Assembly: GCA_050180705.1 (NCBI GenBank)
Contig: JBFXDX010000016.1
Span: 45,050-109,049, forward strand
DNA: 64,000 nt
Source of the DNA: SB25 sp050180705
GTDB taxonomy: Bacteria > Bacteroidota > Bacteroidia > Bacteroidales > Tenuifilaceae
Reading direction: 5' to 3'
Shown here: positions 18,783 to 27,595 of the stretch, in pieces
Position numbering within the stretch: the first letter of the stretch is position 1
Layout: each line of letters starts with the position of its first letter
Program-made: the position numbers and the translations under genes
The notes under the pieces: generated by a model
The model's database searches: none
What the model was told of the DNA's origin: nothing
The model's input: the letters and a program-made list of their open reading frames with translations, nothing else

Positions 18783-20990
18783 ATGCAAACGGTCAGAAAA
18801 ATATATCCAGTTACAGGAATGTCCTGTGCTGGCTGTGCTATAAGCGTAGAAAGTATGCTTAAAAGTCAAAAAGGGGTTGTTGATGCAGGCGTAAACTTTG
18901 CCAACAGCACAGTATGGGTAAATTTTAATATCAATGAAATTTCTGAAACACAACTTCGAGACTCGGTTCGAGCAATTGGCTATGACTTGATGCTCGACAC
19001 TGAAAATCTGCAAACTGCAATCGAAAATAAAAAACAGGTATACCAGAAACAGTTATTAACAAGAATGATTCTCTCCGCAATACTATCGTTACCATTGGTA
19101 GTTTTAGGGATGTTCTTTATGAACTGGCATTACTCGCCATGGATATCGATGATAATTGCAACACCAGTAATATTTTGGCTAGGTCGCGACTTTTTCATTA
19201 ATGCCTACAAGCAAACAATCCACTTTAGGGCAAACATGGATACTCTGGTTGCGCTGAGTACATCTATCGCTTATTTTTTCAGCATATTCAACACACTTTA
19301 CCCAGAATTTTGGATCAGCAAAGGACTCGAAGCCCATATCTATTTTGAATCGGCATCGGTAATAATAACGTTTATACTTCTTGGAAGGTACTTAGAGGAA
19401 CGTGCCAAAGGAAAAACATCATCGTCAATCAAAAAACTAATGGGTTTACAACCCGATAAAGTTTGGCTAATGGTTAACAATGAACCATCCGAAGTTCCAA
19501 TAAGCCAAATTGTAAAAGGCGATACTATTCTTATCAAACCTGGTGCAAGAATCCCTGTTGACGGCATTGTTACCGATGGTCACAGCTGGATTGATGAAAG
19601 CACAATTACAGGCGAATCGATCCCTGCAGAGAAAAATAAAGGCCACAAAGTTTGGGCTGGAACACTAAATCAGCGTGGCAGTTTAACCATCGATGCAGTG
19701 CAAATTGGCTCGGAGACGATACTCGGGAAAATTATTAAAACAGTCGATGAGGCTCAAAACAGCAAGGCTCCTGTACAAAAACTAGCCGATAAGGTTGCAG
19801 GCATTTTCGTTCCTGCTGTAATTATAATCTCCTTACTAACATTTTTCGCATGGTTAATTCTTGATTCTGACGATGGATTCATCAGAGGATTGCTTTCAAT
19901 GGTTACTGTTCTTGCAATTTCGTGTCCATGCGCACTAGGTTTAGCTACCCCAACAGCAATAATTGTGGGAGTTGGAAAAGCAGCAGAACATAACATTTTA
20001 ATCCGTGATGCCGAAAGCTTAGAGTTGGCGCACAAAATAAACCATATTGTCCTTGATAAAACAGGTACGCTGACAGAGGGAGTTCCAACCGTAAAAGAAA
20101 TGGTTTGGTTCTCCGACAAAATTGAACATAAACAAATACTAAAACTCATCGAGTTTAAATCCGAGCATCCCTTAGCCGATTCGATTGTTCGACATTTAAA
20201 CGATACTGAACTATACGCAAGCGAACAACTATCATTCGAAGCCATCACAGGCTTTGGTGCAAAAGCAAACATAGAATCGCACAATTATTTTGTAGGAAAC
20301 CATAGGCTAATGCAAAGTAATGCTGTGGTTTTAAGTGATGAAGTTAACTTCTTAATCAGCAAATTCGAAAACGAAGCCTGCACCGTTATTTACTTTGCCG
20401 AAGATCAAAACATACTAGCAATCATTGCAATTACCGACAAAATCAAACAAAACACAAAACAAGCACTCGATGAACTAAAACGAAAAAATATCGACATCGA
20501 AATGCTTACTGGCGATTCATGCTCAACAGCAAGTGTAATTGCCAGTCAATTAGCTATTGAAAACTACAAAGCACAGGTTTTGCCTTCGGAAAAAGCAGAT
20601 ATTATCAAGCAAACAAAAAGTAAAGGCAAAATTGTTGCAATGGTTGGCGATGGAATTAACGATACCGAGGCGCTTGCCCTCGCCGATGTTAGCATTGCCA
20701 TGGGAAAAGGTTCCGACATTGCCATGGATGTGGCAAAAATCACCATAATAAATTCCGACTTAACCATGATTTCTAAAGCCATTGAGGTTTCGAAACGAAC
20801 AACGAGAACTATTCGGCAGAACCTTTTCTGGGCTTTCATTTACAACATAGTGGGAATCCCCATTGCCGCTGGAATTTTATATCCAATTACTGGATTTACA
20901 TTCGACCCAATGATTGCCGGAATTGCAATGGCAATGAGCTCAGTATCGGTTGTTTCAAATAGTTTACGATTGAAGAGAATAAGGCTTTAA
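18783..20990 (+). CDS. copA: Copper-translocating P-type ATPase
   Basis: A 735-residue P1B-type ATPase that pumps Cu+ out of the cytoplasm. One N-terminal HMA domain (residues 1-70) carries GMSCAGC. The metal-site CPC is in SCPCALGLATPTA, the actuator motif is ITGESIPAEK, the phosphorylation loop LDKTGTLTEG, the nucleotide-domain HP in SEHPLADS, and the hinge GDGINDTEAL. These are those of Cu+ rather than Zn2+ pumps, although metal choice is inferred. It is monocistronic; 236 noncoding bases lie upstream, and idi converges only four bases after its stop. Confidence 0.95.
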   Translation: MQTVRKIYPVTGMSCAGCAISVESMLKSQKGVVDAGVNFANSTVWVNFNINEISETQLRDSVRAIGYDLMLDTENLQTAIENKKQVYQKQLLTRMILSAILSLPLVVLGMFFMNWHYSPWISMIIATPVIFWLGRDFFINAYKQTIHFRANMDTLVALSTSIAYFFSIFNTLYPEFWISKGLEAHIYFESASVIITFILLGRYLEERAKGKTSSSIKKLMGLQPDKVWLMVNNEPSEVPISQIVKGDTILIKPGARIPVDGIVTDGHSWIDESTITGESIPAEKNKGHKVWAGTLNQRGSLTIDAVQIGSETILGKIIKTVDEAQNSKAPVQKLADKVAGIFVPAVIIISLLTFFAWLILDSDDGFIRGLLSMVTVLAISCPCALGLATPTAIIVGVGKAAEHNILIRDAESLELAHKINHIVLDKTGTLTEGVPTVKEMVWFSDKIEHKQILKLIEFKSEHPLADSIVRHLNDTELYASEQLSFEAITGFGAKANIESHNYFVGNHRLMQSNAVVLSDEVNFLISKFENEACTVIYFAEDQNILAIIAITDKIKQNTKQALDELKRKNIDIEMLTGDSCSTASVIASQLAIENYKAQVLPSEKADIIKQTKSKGKIVAMVGDGINDTEALALADVSIAMGKGSDIAMDVAKITIINSDLTMISKAIEVSKRTTRTIRQNLFWAFIYNIVGIPIAAGILYPITGFTFDPMIAGIAMAMSSVSVVSNSLRLKRIRL

Positions 20991-20994
20991 AGAA

Positions 20995-21522
20995 CTACTT
21001 ACAGCAAAAGTTTTGAATCTCATCCCTATAATTCAATGCTATATGCTTAAACCAGTAGGTAAAATCATCAGGATTATTTTGAATCTCGTCATACAGTTTG
21101 TCAATGGGAATCCATTTCCATTCCGAAACTTCATCAACATTTGGATTTGGACATCCATCGAAGCAACCAAAATAAACATGGTCAATTTCGTTCTCAACTA
21201 AACCATGATCAAAATCTACCTTATAGTGAAATGTAAAAGCATGAGAAAGCACACAGGAAAAGCCCATTTCATGACTTAGCCTATCGTAAATTACTTCATC
21301 CATCGAAGTATCCTTGGGCAAATGGCTGCAACAAGCATTGGTCCACAAACCGGGCGAATGGTACTTTTCATCGGCACGCCGATGAATAAGCATTTCCTTC
21401 TGAGCGTTGAAAATTATTATTGAAAAAGCGCGATGCAACAAGCCTTTACTATGCACATACATCTTATCGGCATAACCAGTAATTGAATCATCCTGATTAA
21501 CCAATGCTATTAAATCGCCCAT
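20995..21522 (-). CDS. idi: Isopentenyl-diphosphate delta-isomerase, type 1
   Basis: A 175-residue Nudix-fold enzyme that interconverts IPP and DMAPP for isoprenoid (quinone, undecaprenol) synthesis. Family signatures are HRAFSIIIFN, LWTNACCSHLP with the catalytic Cys, and ENEIDHVYFG with the catalytic Glu. Length is normal for bacterial type 1 Idi. The gene lies five bases downstream of the pirin gene on the same strand, so the two are probably co-transcribed. There is no obvious biochemical link between them. Confidence 0.95.
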   Translation of the reverse strand: MGDLIALVNQDDSITGYADKMYVHSKGLLHRAFSIIIFNAQKEMLIHRRADEKYHSPGLWTNACCSHLPKDTSMDEVIYDRLSHEMGFSCVLSHAFTFHYKVDFDHGLVENEIDHVYFGCFDGCPNPNVDEVSEWKWIPIDKLYDEIQNNPDDFTYWFKHIALNYRDEIQNFCCK

Positions 21523-21527
21523 AAAAA

Positions 21528-22364
21528 CTACTTAATAAAATTGCCATTGTAAAACTCTTCGAAAGCCGTGTTCACCTCATCCTCTGTATTCATAACAATT
21601 GGTCCTCGCCAAGCAATGGGCTCGTTGAGAGGTTCGCCTCCAAAAATAAGAAAATTAGCACCATCGGCACCAGCCTTCACCTGAAGAATCCTTCCTTTGT
21701 CAAGAATCACACCCTCCATGCTACGAATTGGATGCTCAAAATCAGGTAAAGATATTACGCCATCGTAAACGTAAATGTAGTAGTTGTAATCTATATTGAT
21801 TGTTTCATCAAGAATAGAATCGGGCCATAGTTTAACGTCAAAAAAATCGATTCCAACGTGTAAATTCGAGACTCCTCCTTGGTTTTTACGAAACCGTCCA
21901 GAAATAACTTTTACCTTCGAGCCTGTTGTTTCAACAACTGGAATACTTCCAGATCTGAGTTCACGGTATTGAGGAGGAAACATCTTATACTCGTGAGGCA
22001 AATTTACCCATAGCTGAAAACCATACATCAGCCCATTCTGAGCACGAGGCATTTCCTGATGAATAATTCCACTACCAGCAGTCATCCACTGCACATCACC
22101 AGGTCCAATAACAGCAGTATTTCCAAGACTATCGGAATGCTCAATTTCACCGCTCATCATGTAGGTAACAGTTTCGATTCCACGATGAGGATGCCATGGA
22201 AAACCAGCCTCAAAATCCTTCGGATTATCAGAGCCGAAATGATCGAGAAGCAAGAAAGGATCTGTTTGATATCGAGTTTGAAAGTCAAATACTCTATTCA
22301 ACCTAACGCCAGCACCTTCAATTGCAGGCTTTGCCCGAATTATGTTTTTTACTTTTGCTAGCAT
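21528..22364 (-). CDS. Pirin family protein
   Basis: A 278-residue bicupin of the pirin family. The N-terminal cupin shows the metal-binding set in FPWHPHRGIETVTYMM and GEIEHSDSLGN, plus GDVQWMTAGSGIIHQE, the family signature. Pirins bind Fe2+ or Ni2+; some act as quercetin dioxygenases or redox-dependent co-regulators, and this sequence does not decide which. The C-terminal cupin is less conserved, as usual. It heads a likely two-gene unit with idi. The ATG start follows about 250 AT-rich noncoding bases shared with the divergent TPR gene. Confidence 0.93.
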   Translation of the reverse strand: MLAKVKNIIRAKPAIEGAGVRLNRVFDFQTRYQTDPFLLLDHFGSDNPKDFEAGFPWHPHRGIETVTYMMSGEIEHSDSLGNTAVIGPGDVQWMTAGSGIIHQEMPRAQNGLMYGFQLWVNLPHEYKMFPPQYRELRSGSIPVVETTGSKVKVISGRFRKNQGGVSNLHVGIDFFDVKLWPDSILDETINIDYNYYIYVYDGVISLPDFEHPIRSMEGVILDKGRILQVKAGADGANFLIFGGEPLNEPIAWRGPIVMNTEDEVNTAFEEFYNGNFIK

Positions 22365-22615
22365 GATTTTTTCTACAAGTTACTTTAAAATTTCAAACAA
22401 TACAATCGATACAGAGCAAACACTCTATTTAGTTTCAGAAATATCAGCATTTTATCAAGAAAATACAATTATAATTCGACCTTAAATTAAAAATAATATC
22501 ACATTTTAAAAATAATTAACAAGTATTGTAACAGATTGTTGATTAAAAGTTCGTTTCAGAAACTTAAGGTTAAGCCAATTCTTACTACTTTTATCCGAAT
22601 TTAAGAATTTTAAAC

Positions 22616-25600
22616 ATGATAAGACTAAAAGCAACAATACTGGCACTCATTAGTTCATTCCTTATAGCCAACCTTGCTATAAGTCAAGATACCAAGTATT
22701 ACTCCGAGCCAGATGCTGTTTACCGTAATGCCTTCGATCTGTACCAAAAAGGTATGTATGCCAATTCGCAGAAGCTGTTTGAGAAATACCTAAAAATTGC
22801 CGACACACACGTCAATCACCAAAGCACCAACGCTGAGTTCTACCGTGCAATGTGTGCAATTGAGTTGGACAATAACGATGCAGAGTACCTCATTGGTAAC
22901 TTCATATACAAACACCCCGAAAGCCAAAAGATTGATCTGGCATACTTTGCCATGGGCAAAATGCAGTATCAGCAAAAAAAATACACGAAATCGATATTTT
23001 GGCTACAAAAAGTAGATAAAAACGGAATTGACAAGGATAAGCAATACGAGATGTTCTTTATTCTTGGCTACTGCTTCTTTATGACCAACGATTTCGACAA
23101 TGCAAACAAGTGGCTTTACCAAGTAAAGGATGTCGATAATAAGTTTGCATCGCCAGCAACCTACTACTACTCGCACATTGCTTATCTTCAAAAAAAATAT
23201 GCAACGGCATTGAAAGGATTCGAGAAACTTACCAATGACGACACCTTTGCACCAATTGTCCCCTTCTACATTTCGCAGATATATTATCTACAAGGCGATT
23301 ATAAAAAAGTTGTCACTTACTCTCCTCCGCTGCTCAAGGATAATACCACCAAACGCACTCCAGAGATCGCGCGTATTATAGGTGAATCGTATTTCAAGTT
23401 GAAACAATACGACAGTTCATTAGTGTATCTCGAAAAATATGCTGAGAAAGCACAGCAACTTAGTCGCGACGATCATTACCTAATTGGTTTCGCCTACTAC
23501 AAAAATCAAAAGTATGCCGATGCTGCAAAATATTTAGAGAGAGTATCAACAACCGACGATTCTTTAAGCCAGAATGCACATTACCATTTGGCCGATTGCT
23601 ACCTGCAACAAGGCGATAAGGCAAAAGCACGTCAGGCATTCGGAATGGCTTCAAAGTTAGATTTCGACAATATTATCAAAGAAGATGCATTATTCAACTT
23701 TGCCAAATTAACCTACGAGCAACTTTACGCTCCATTTAACGAGGCAATTGAAGCATTCCGTTCGTACATTCAACTCTACCCTAACACACCAAGAACCGAC
23801 GAAGCATACAACTACCTCACACTTGCTTACCTAAATACCCGAAATTACAAGGAAGCAGTTGAGTCGTTGGACAAAATCAAGAATAAAGATGCCACTATTA
23901 AGGCAGCCTACCAGAAAACAGCATACTACCGAGGATTAGAACTTTTCCAGAACTTAAGTTTTAACGAGGCTATCGAAATGTTCAATCTATCGCTACAGTA
24001 CTCAAACTATAACCAGAACATTGCAGCACAAGCCATTTACTGGCAATCCGAAGCATACTACAGAACTGAGGATTACACAAAAGCGGCTGAGGGCTACAAC
24101 AAATTCATTCTTACTCCTGGTGCATTTAACCTGCCCGAATACAACATGGCTCACTACAACCTAGGGTACTCTTATTTCAAACTAAAAAACTACGACGAGG
24201 CCATTGTTTGGTTCAGAAAGTACACATCGCTTAGCAACGATGAAAAAACAGTGTATGTTGGCGATGCTTACAACCGAATTGGAGACTCTTTCTTTATTCA
24301 ACGTAGATACTGGGCAGCCATCGATTATTACGACAAAGCAATTGGTATCGACAAAATTGACGCGGACTACGCATCTTTCCAACGAGGATTTTCGCTTGGA
24401 TTAGTGGAACGTCCTCAGAAAAAAATTGAATCGCTTTTAAGTCTCACACAAAAATATCCAGCATCGAACTACATGGATGATGCAATATTTGAACTTGGCG
24501 AAAGCTACATGGTTTTAAATCAACCATCCGAAGCCAAGTCCAATTACCAAAAAATTGAAAAGGATTATACCGGGAGCAGTTACTACGTCAAAGCGCTGGT
24601 TCAACTTGGATTAATATATTATAACTCCGAAAATTCGGATAGCGCGATGCAATACTACAAACGAGTTGTTGAAGAATTCCCCGGAACATCTGAGGCTAAA
24701 AATGCACTTATTGGTATTCGAAATATTTATGTTGATAAAGGCGATGCCTCAACCTATTTTGAGTATGCATCGAAACTTGGCAGCATTGCCAACATGAGTT
24801 TGGCCGAAAAAGATTCGTTATCCTATATTGCAGCCGAAAAACTATACGTAAATGGCGATTGCGAAAAATCGAACGAAGCATTCCAAAAATATCTAGTCGA
24901 TTATCCACAAGGCAGTTTCACCATTAACTCAAACTACTACCTAGGCGATTGCTATATCAGAAATAACAATACCGATGCTGCCATTGATGCATTTAGCAAA
25001 GTAGCAGCAATGCCTAAGAATAATTTCACCGAACAAAGTTTACTCCAACTTGGTAAAATATATTTCGGAAAAGAGCAGTATGAAAAATGCTTCGAAACTT
25101 ACAACAAGTTGGAGCAAATTGCGGAACTTAAATCTTCGTTACTAGACGCTCGCGTTGGAAAACTTCGCTGCGCATATCAACTTAAAAACTACACCGACTT
25201 ACCGGCAATAGCCAATAGCGTTTTAGCAACAGAAAAACTACCTGCCGAAATAGAAAGTGAAACTCGTTTCAAACTTGCACAAGCCCATTTAGAACTTGGT
25301 AATGTTGATAATGCTTTAATTGAATTCTCGAAGGTTGCCAGTAACCTAAAAACAAAGGAAGGCGCAGAATCTAAATATCATGTTGCAAAAATCTACCTAG
25401 ATAAAGGCGAATATAACAAGGCTGAAACAGAAATTTTTGCCTTTGCAGAGAAGAATACTCCACACCAATACTGGCTTGCTAAATGTTTTATTCTTTTAGC
25501 TGATGTTTACATGCAGCAAGACGACTTTTTCCAGGCCAAAGCTACACTACAAAGCGTTATTGATGGGTATTCGACCACCGACGATGGAATTATTGATGAA

Positions 25601-25690
25601 GCCACCAATAAGCTAAATCAACTGGTAAAACTTGAGAAAAACAAGCAAACAAAGAAAACCGACGACAACCTAAATATTGGCGTAAAGTAA
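22616..25690 (+). CDS. Large secreted TPR-repeat protein
   Basis: A 1024-residue protein with a signal peptide (ILALISSFLIANLAISQ) followed almost entirely by tandem TPR and Sel1-like helical repeats, about 20 by eye, and a short Lys/Asp tail. Repeat units show the Y-x-x-A-x-x-x-Y pattern (for example YDEAIVWFRKY, YWAAIDYYDKAIG, YNKAETEIFAF). It should be periplasmic and act as a scaffold. The neighbour 6 bp downstream encodes an outer-membrane barrel, so the pair may form one envelope complex. This gene order occurs in other Bacteroidota as far as I recall, but no function is established. Confidence 0.8.
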   Translation: MIRLKATILALISSFLIANLAISQDTKYYSEPDAVYRNAFDLYQKGMYANSQKLFEKYLKIADTHVNHQSTNAEFYRAMCAIELDNNDAEYLIGNFIYKHPESQKIDLAYFAMGKMQYQQKKYTKSIFWLQKVDKNGIDKDKQYEMFFILGYCFFMTNDFDNANKWLYQVKDVDNKFASPATYYYSHIAYLQKKYATALKGFEKLTNDDTFAPIVPFYISQIYYLQGDYKKVVTYSPPLLKDNTTKRTPEIARIIGESYFKLKQYDSSLVYLEKYAEKAQQLSRDDHYLIGFAYYKNQKYADAAKYLERVSTTDDSLSQNAHYHLADCYLQQGDKAKARQAFGMASKLDFDNIIKEDALFNFAKLTYEQLYAPFNEAIEAFRSYIQLYPNTPRTDEAYNYLTLAYLNTRNYKEAVESLDKIKNKDATIKAAYQKTAYYRGLELFQNLSFNEAIEMFNLSLQYSNYNQNIAAQAIYWQSEAYYRTEDYTKAAEGYNKFILTPGAFNLPEYNMAHYNLGYSYFKLKNYDEAIVWFRKYTSLSNDEKTVYVGDAYNRIGDSFFIQRRYWAAIDYYDKAIGIDKIDADYASFQRGFSLGLVERPQKKIESLLSLTQKYPASNYMDDAIFELGESYMVLNQPSEAKSNYQKIEKDYTGSSYYVKALVQLGLIYYNSENSDSAMQYYKRVVEEFPGTSEAKNALIGIRNIYVDKGDASTYFEYASKLGSIANMSLAEKDSLSYIAAEKLYVNGDCEKSNEAFQKYLVDYPQGSFTINSNYYLGDCYIRNNNTDAAIDAFSKVAAMPKNNFTEQSLLQLGKIYFGKEQYEKCFETYNKLEQIAELKSSLLDARVGKLRCAYQLKNYTDLPAIANSVLATEKLPAEIESETRFKLAQAHLELGNVDNALIEFSKVASNLKTKEGAESKYHVAKIYLDKGEYNKAETEIFAFAEKNTPHQYWLAKCFILLADVYMQQDDFFQAKATLQSVIDGYSTTDDGIIDEATNKLNQLVKLEKNKQTKKTDDNLNIGVK

Positions 25691-25696
25691 TTTATA

Positions 25697-27376
25697 ATGC
25701 GACAAATCATGCAAAATATCATAATATCATCAGGCAAATTTATACTTGCACTTTCGGCACTATCCATCTTAAGTTTTGCGGGAAAAGCGCAAGACGAAAA
25801 TCTGAAAAAGGAGGTTCAGGTTGTTCGCCCCTATGAACCATCCATCTCCGATGCTTTCAAAATCAACCTTCAGCCCAAAATAGAGGACACCATCAAGGTT
25901 AATCCGAACTTTACCTACTCCATACTTCAACGACCAATAAACACCAACTTTGCTCCTTCTCAGATCTCGGCAGCACGCATGTTATCCGAACCGCTTTCTG
26001 ACCTTTATTCTACATTGATAAAGGTTGGAGTTGGCACACATACAATGCCTCTAGTGGAAGCCTACTACAATAGCAAGCGCGACCAGAACTTTATGTATGG
26101 AGGATGGGCACACTTCAACTCATCGATGGGTAAAGTAAAACTTGATAATGACAAAAAGGTTGATGCCGAAAATGGCAATACAAACATTTTGTTTTTTGGA
26201 AAAAGAATGTTTACCGATAAAATTCTACAAGGCGACCTTAGCTATAACAATACCAAGAAAGAGTTTTATGGCTATAACACTGACGATGCTACGCTGACGC
26301 CCAATTCTGAAAAACAAAAAATAAATCGAATTAATGCCAATGTAGAGTTTAATACCACCTACAAAGATTCAGCGCATTTGAACTACAGCATTGCATCTCA
26401 ATTCGAGCATCTTGCCGATGATTTTGATATGCAGGAGAACAAAGTAGCGGCATCGTTATCGATGAACAAATACACAAAACAGGAGCAATTTGGAGGCGAA
26501 GTTTCGCTAGTTCATTACATGCAAAATCAGGCTCTCGATTCTGGAAACAATACAATATTCAGGCTTTCGCCTTGGATTCACTTGTTTGGGCCTCAATGGA
26601 GAGTTATTGCTGGGGTTGGTATAATTTACGATGCAAACTCCGACATAAATAACACATACTTTTTCCCGAGAGGTCACATGTCATACGATGTAGTTAGCCA
26701 TTACTTTATTCCTTATGTCGAAATTGGTGGATTCTTGGAAGAAAACTCCTACTCAAAGATACTTAACGAAAATCCTTGGGTAATTCCAGGAGTTGATGTA
26801 TGGAACACAGCCCACAAGTTAATCTTAACTGGGGGTATTAAGGGGAAATTCAGCGCATCGGTATCGTACAATATTTTGGCATCATACTCAATCATCGACA
26901 GCATGTATTTCTACGTAAATACTAGTTCGGATATCACAAATCCATTAATGAACAAGTTTAGCGTAGATTACGACAATGTTGAGCAAACCAAAATACTGGG
27001 AGAATTAACTATTTCGCCCTCCGAACAATTCAACATACTACTTCATGCCGAGTACTACAACTATAAAATGCAGAATTTACAGCACCCTTGGCAAAAGCCA
27101 GACTATACTGCATTTATCAATCTTCGGTACAGCCTTCGAGACAAAATTGTGGCAAACGTTCAACTCTATTCAATGGGAAAGAGATGGGTAAACGAAGCAT
27201 CGCCCAAGCAACTTGACGGATTCTTCGATATTAACCTAGGGTTAGAGTACAATTACAATAAGCGAATATCGGCGTTCTTAAATCTCAACAATATCACCTC
27301 TTCTAAGTACGAAGAATGGTATTTATATCCAACATACAGATTTAATGCACAAGTTGGCGCAACCTATAAATTCTAA
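25697..27376 (+). CDS. Outer-membrane beta-barrel, TonB-receptor-like
   Basis: A 559-residue protein with a signal peptide ending in FAGKAQ, a short conserved N-terminal region (KEVQVVRPYEPSISDAFKI) and then a strand-rich barrel with the terminal aromatic pattern AQVGATYKF. It resembles the barrel part of TonB-dependent receptors, but the plug domain is missing or extremely short: only about 80 residues precede the first strands. Uptake by TonB gating is therefore doubtful. It starts 6 bp after the TPR gene, indicating translational coupling. A second Met at residue 5 could be the true start. Ligand unknown. Confidence 0.7.
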   Translation: MRQIMQNIIISSGKFILALSALSILSFAGKAQDENLKKEVQVVRPYEPSISDAFKINLQPKIEDTIKVNPNFTYSILQRPINTNFAPSQISAARMLSEPLSDLYSTLIKVGVGTHTMPLVEAYYNSKRDQNFMYGGWAHFNSSMGKVKLDNDKKVDAENGNTNILFFGKRMFTDKILQGDLSYNNTKKEFYGYNTDDATLTPNSEKQKINRINANVEFNTTYKDSAHLNYSIASQFEHLADDFDMQENKVAASLSMNKYTKQEQFGGEVSLVHYMQNQALDSGNNTIFRLSPWIHLFGPQWRVIAGVGIIYDANSDINNTYFFPRGHMSYDVVSHYFIPYVEIGGFLEENSYSKILNENPWVIPGVDVWNTAHKLILTGGIKGKFSASVSYNILASYSIIDSMYFYVNTSSDITNPLMNKFSVDYDNVEQTKILGELTISPSEQFNILLHAEYYNYKMQNLQHPWQKPDYTAFINLRYSLRDKIVANVQLYSMGKRWVNEASPKQLDGFFDINLGLEYNYNKRISAFLNLNNITSSKYEEWYLYPTYRFNAQVGATYKF

Positions 27377-27448
27377 CAGTCGCTTTTTTCATCTAAAATT
27401 TTGATAAATCCTGCCGAAATAAGCATTTGTCAAAAACATTACAACGCA

Positions 27449-27475
27449 TTGTCTGTGTGATGTTTATACAGACAA
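27449..27475. repeat. Palindrome in the gyrB upstream region
   Basis: TTGTCTGT (27449-27456) and ACAGACAA (27468-27475) form a perfect 8-bp inverted repeat with an 11-base loop. It lies about 40 bases upstream of the gyrB -7 element. An A-run rather than a T-run follows on the plus strand, so it is not a terminator for the barrel gene; an operator is possible. Confidence 0.4.
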
Positions 27476-27515
27476 AAAAGTAATTAACAATTGAAAAAAT
27501 AACCAATATTTTTTC

Positions 27516-27523
27516 TACCTTTG
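27516..27523 (+). promoter_or_regulatory. -7 promoter element upstream of gyrB
   Basis: TACCTTTG fits TAnnTTTG exactly. It is 72 bases upstream of the gyrB ATG. A possible -33 TTG at 27491-27493 has a 22-base spacer, slightly long. Confidence 0.45.
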
Positions 27524-27595
27524 GGGGTTTTATTAATGTTGATTAAAATCAAGATTTACTTAGAATTAGTATTTCGGTATTTATACAAATAGATT

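Noticed and set aside
19754..20284. 176-codon ORF antisense to copA
   Set aside because: It is a shadow of the copA reading frame with no plausible start context or protein features.
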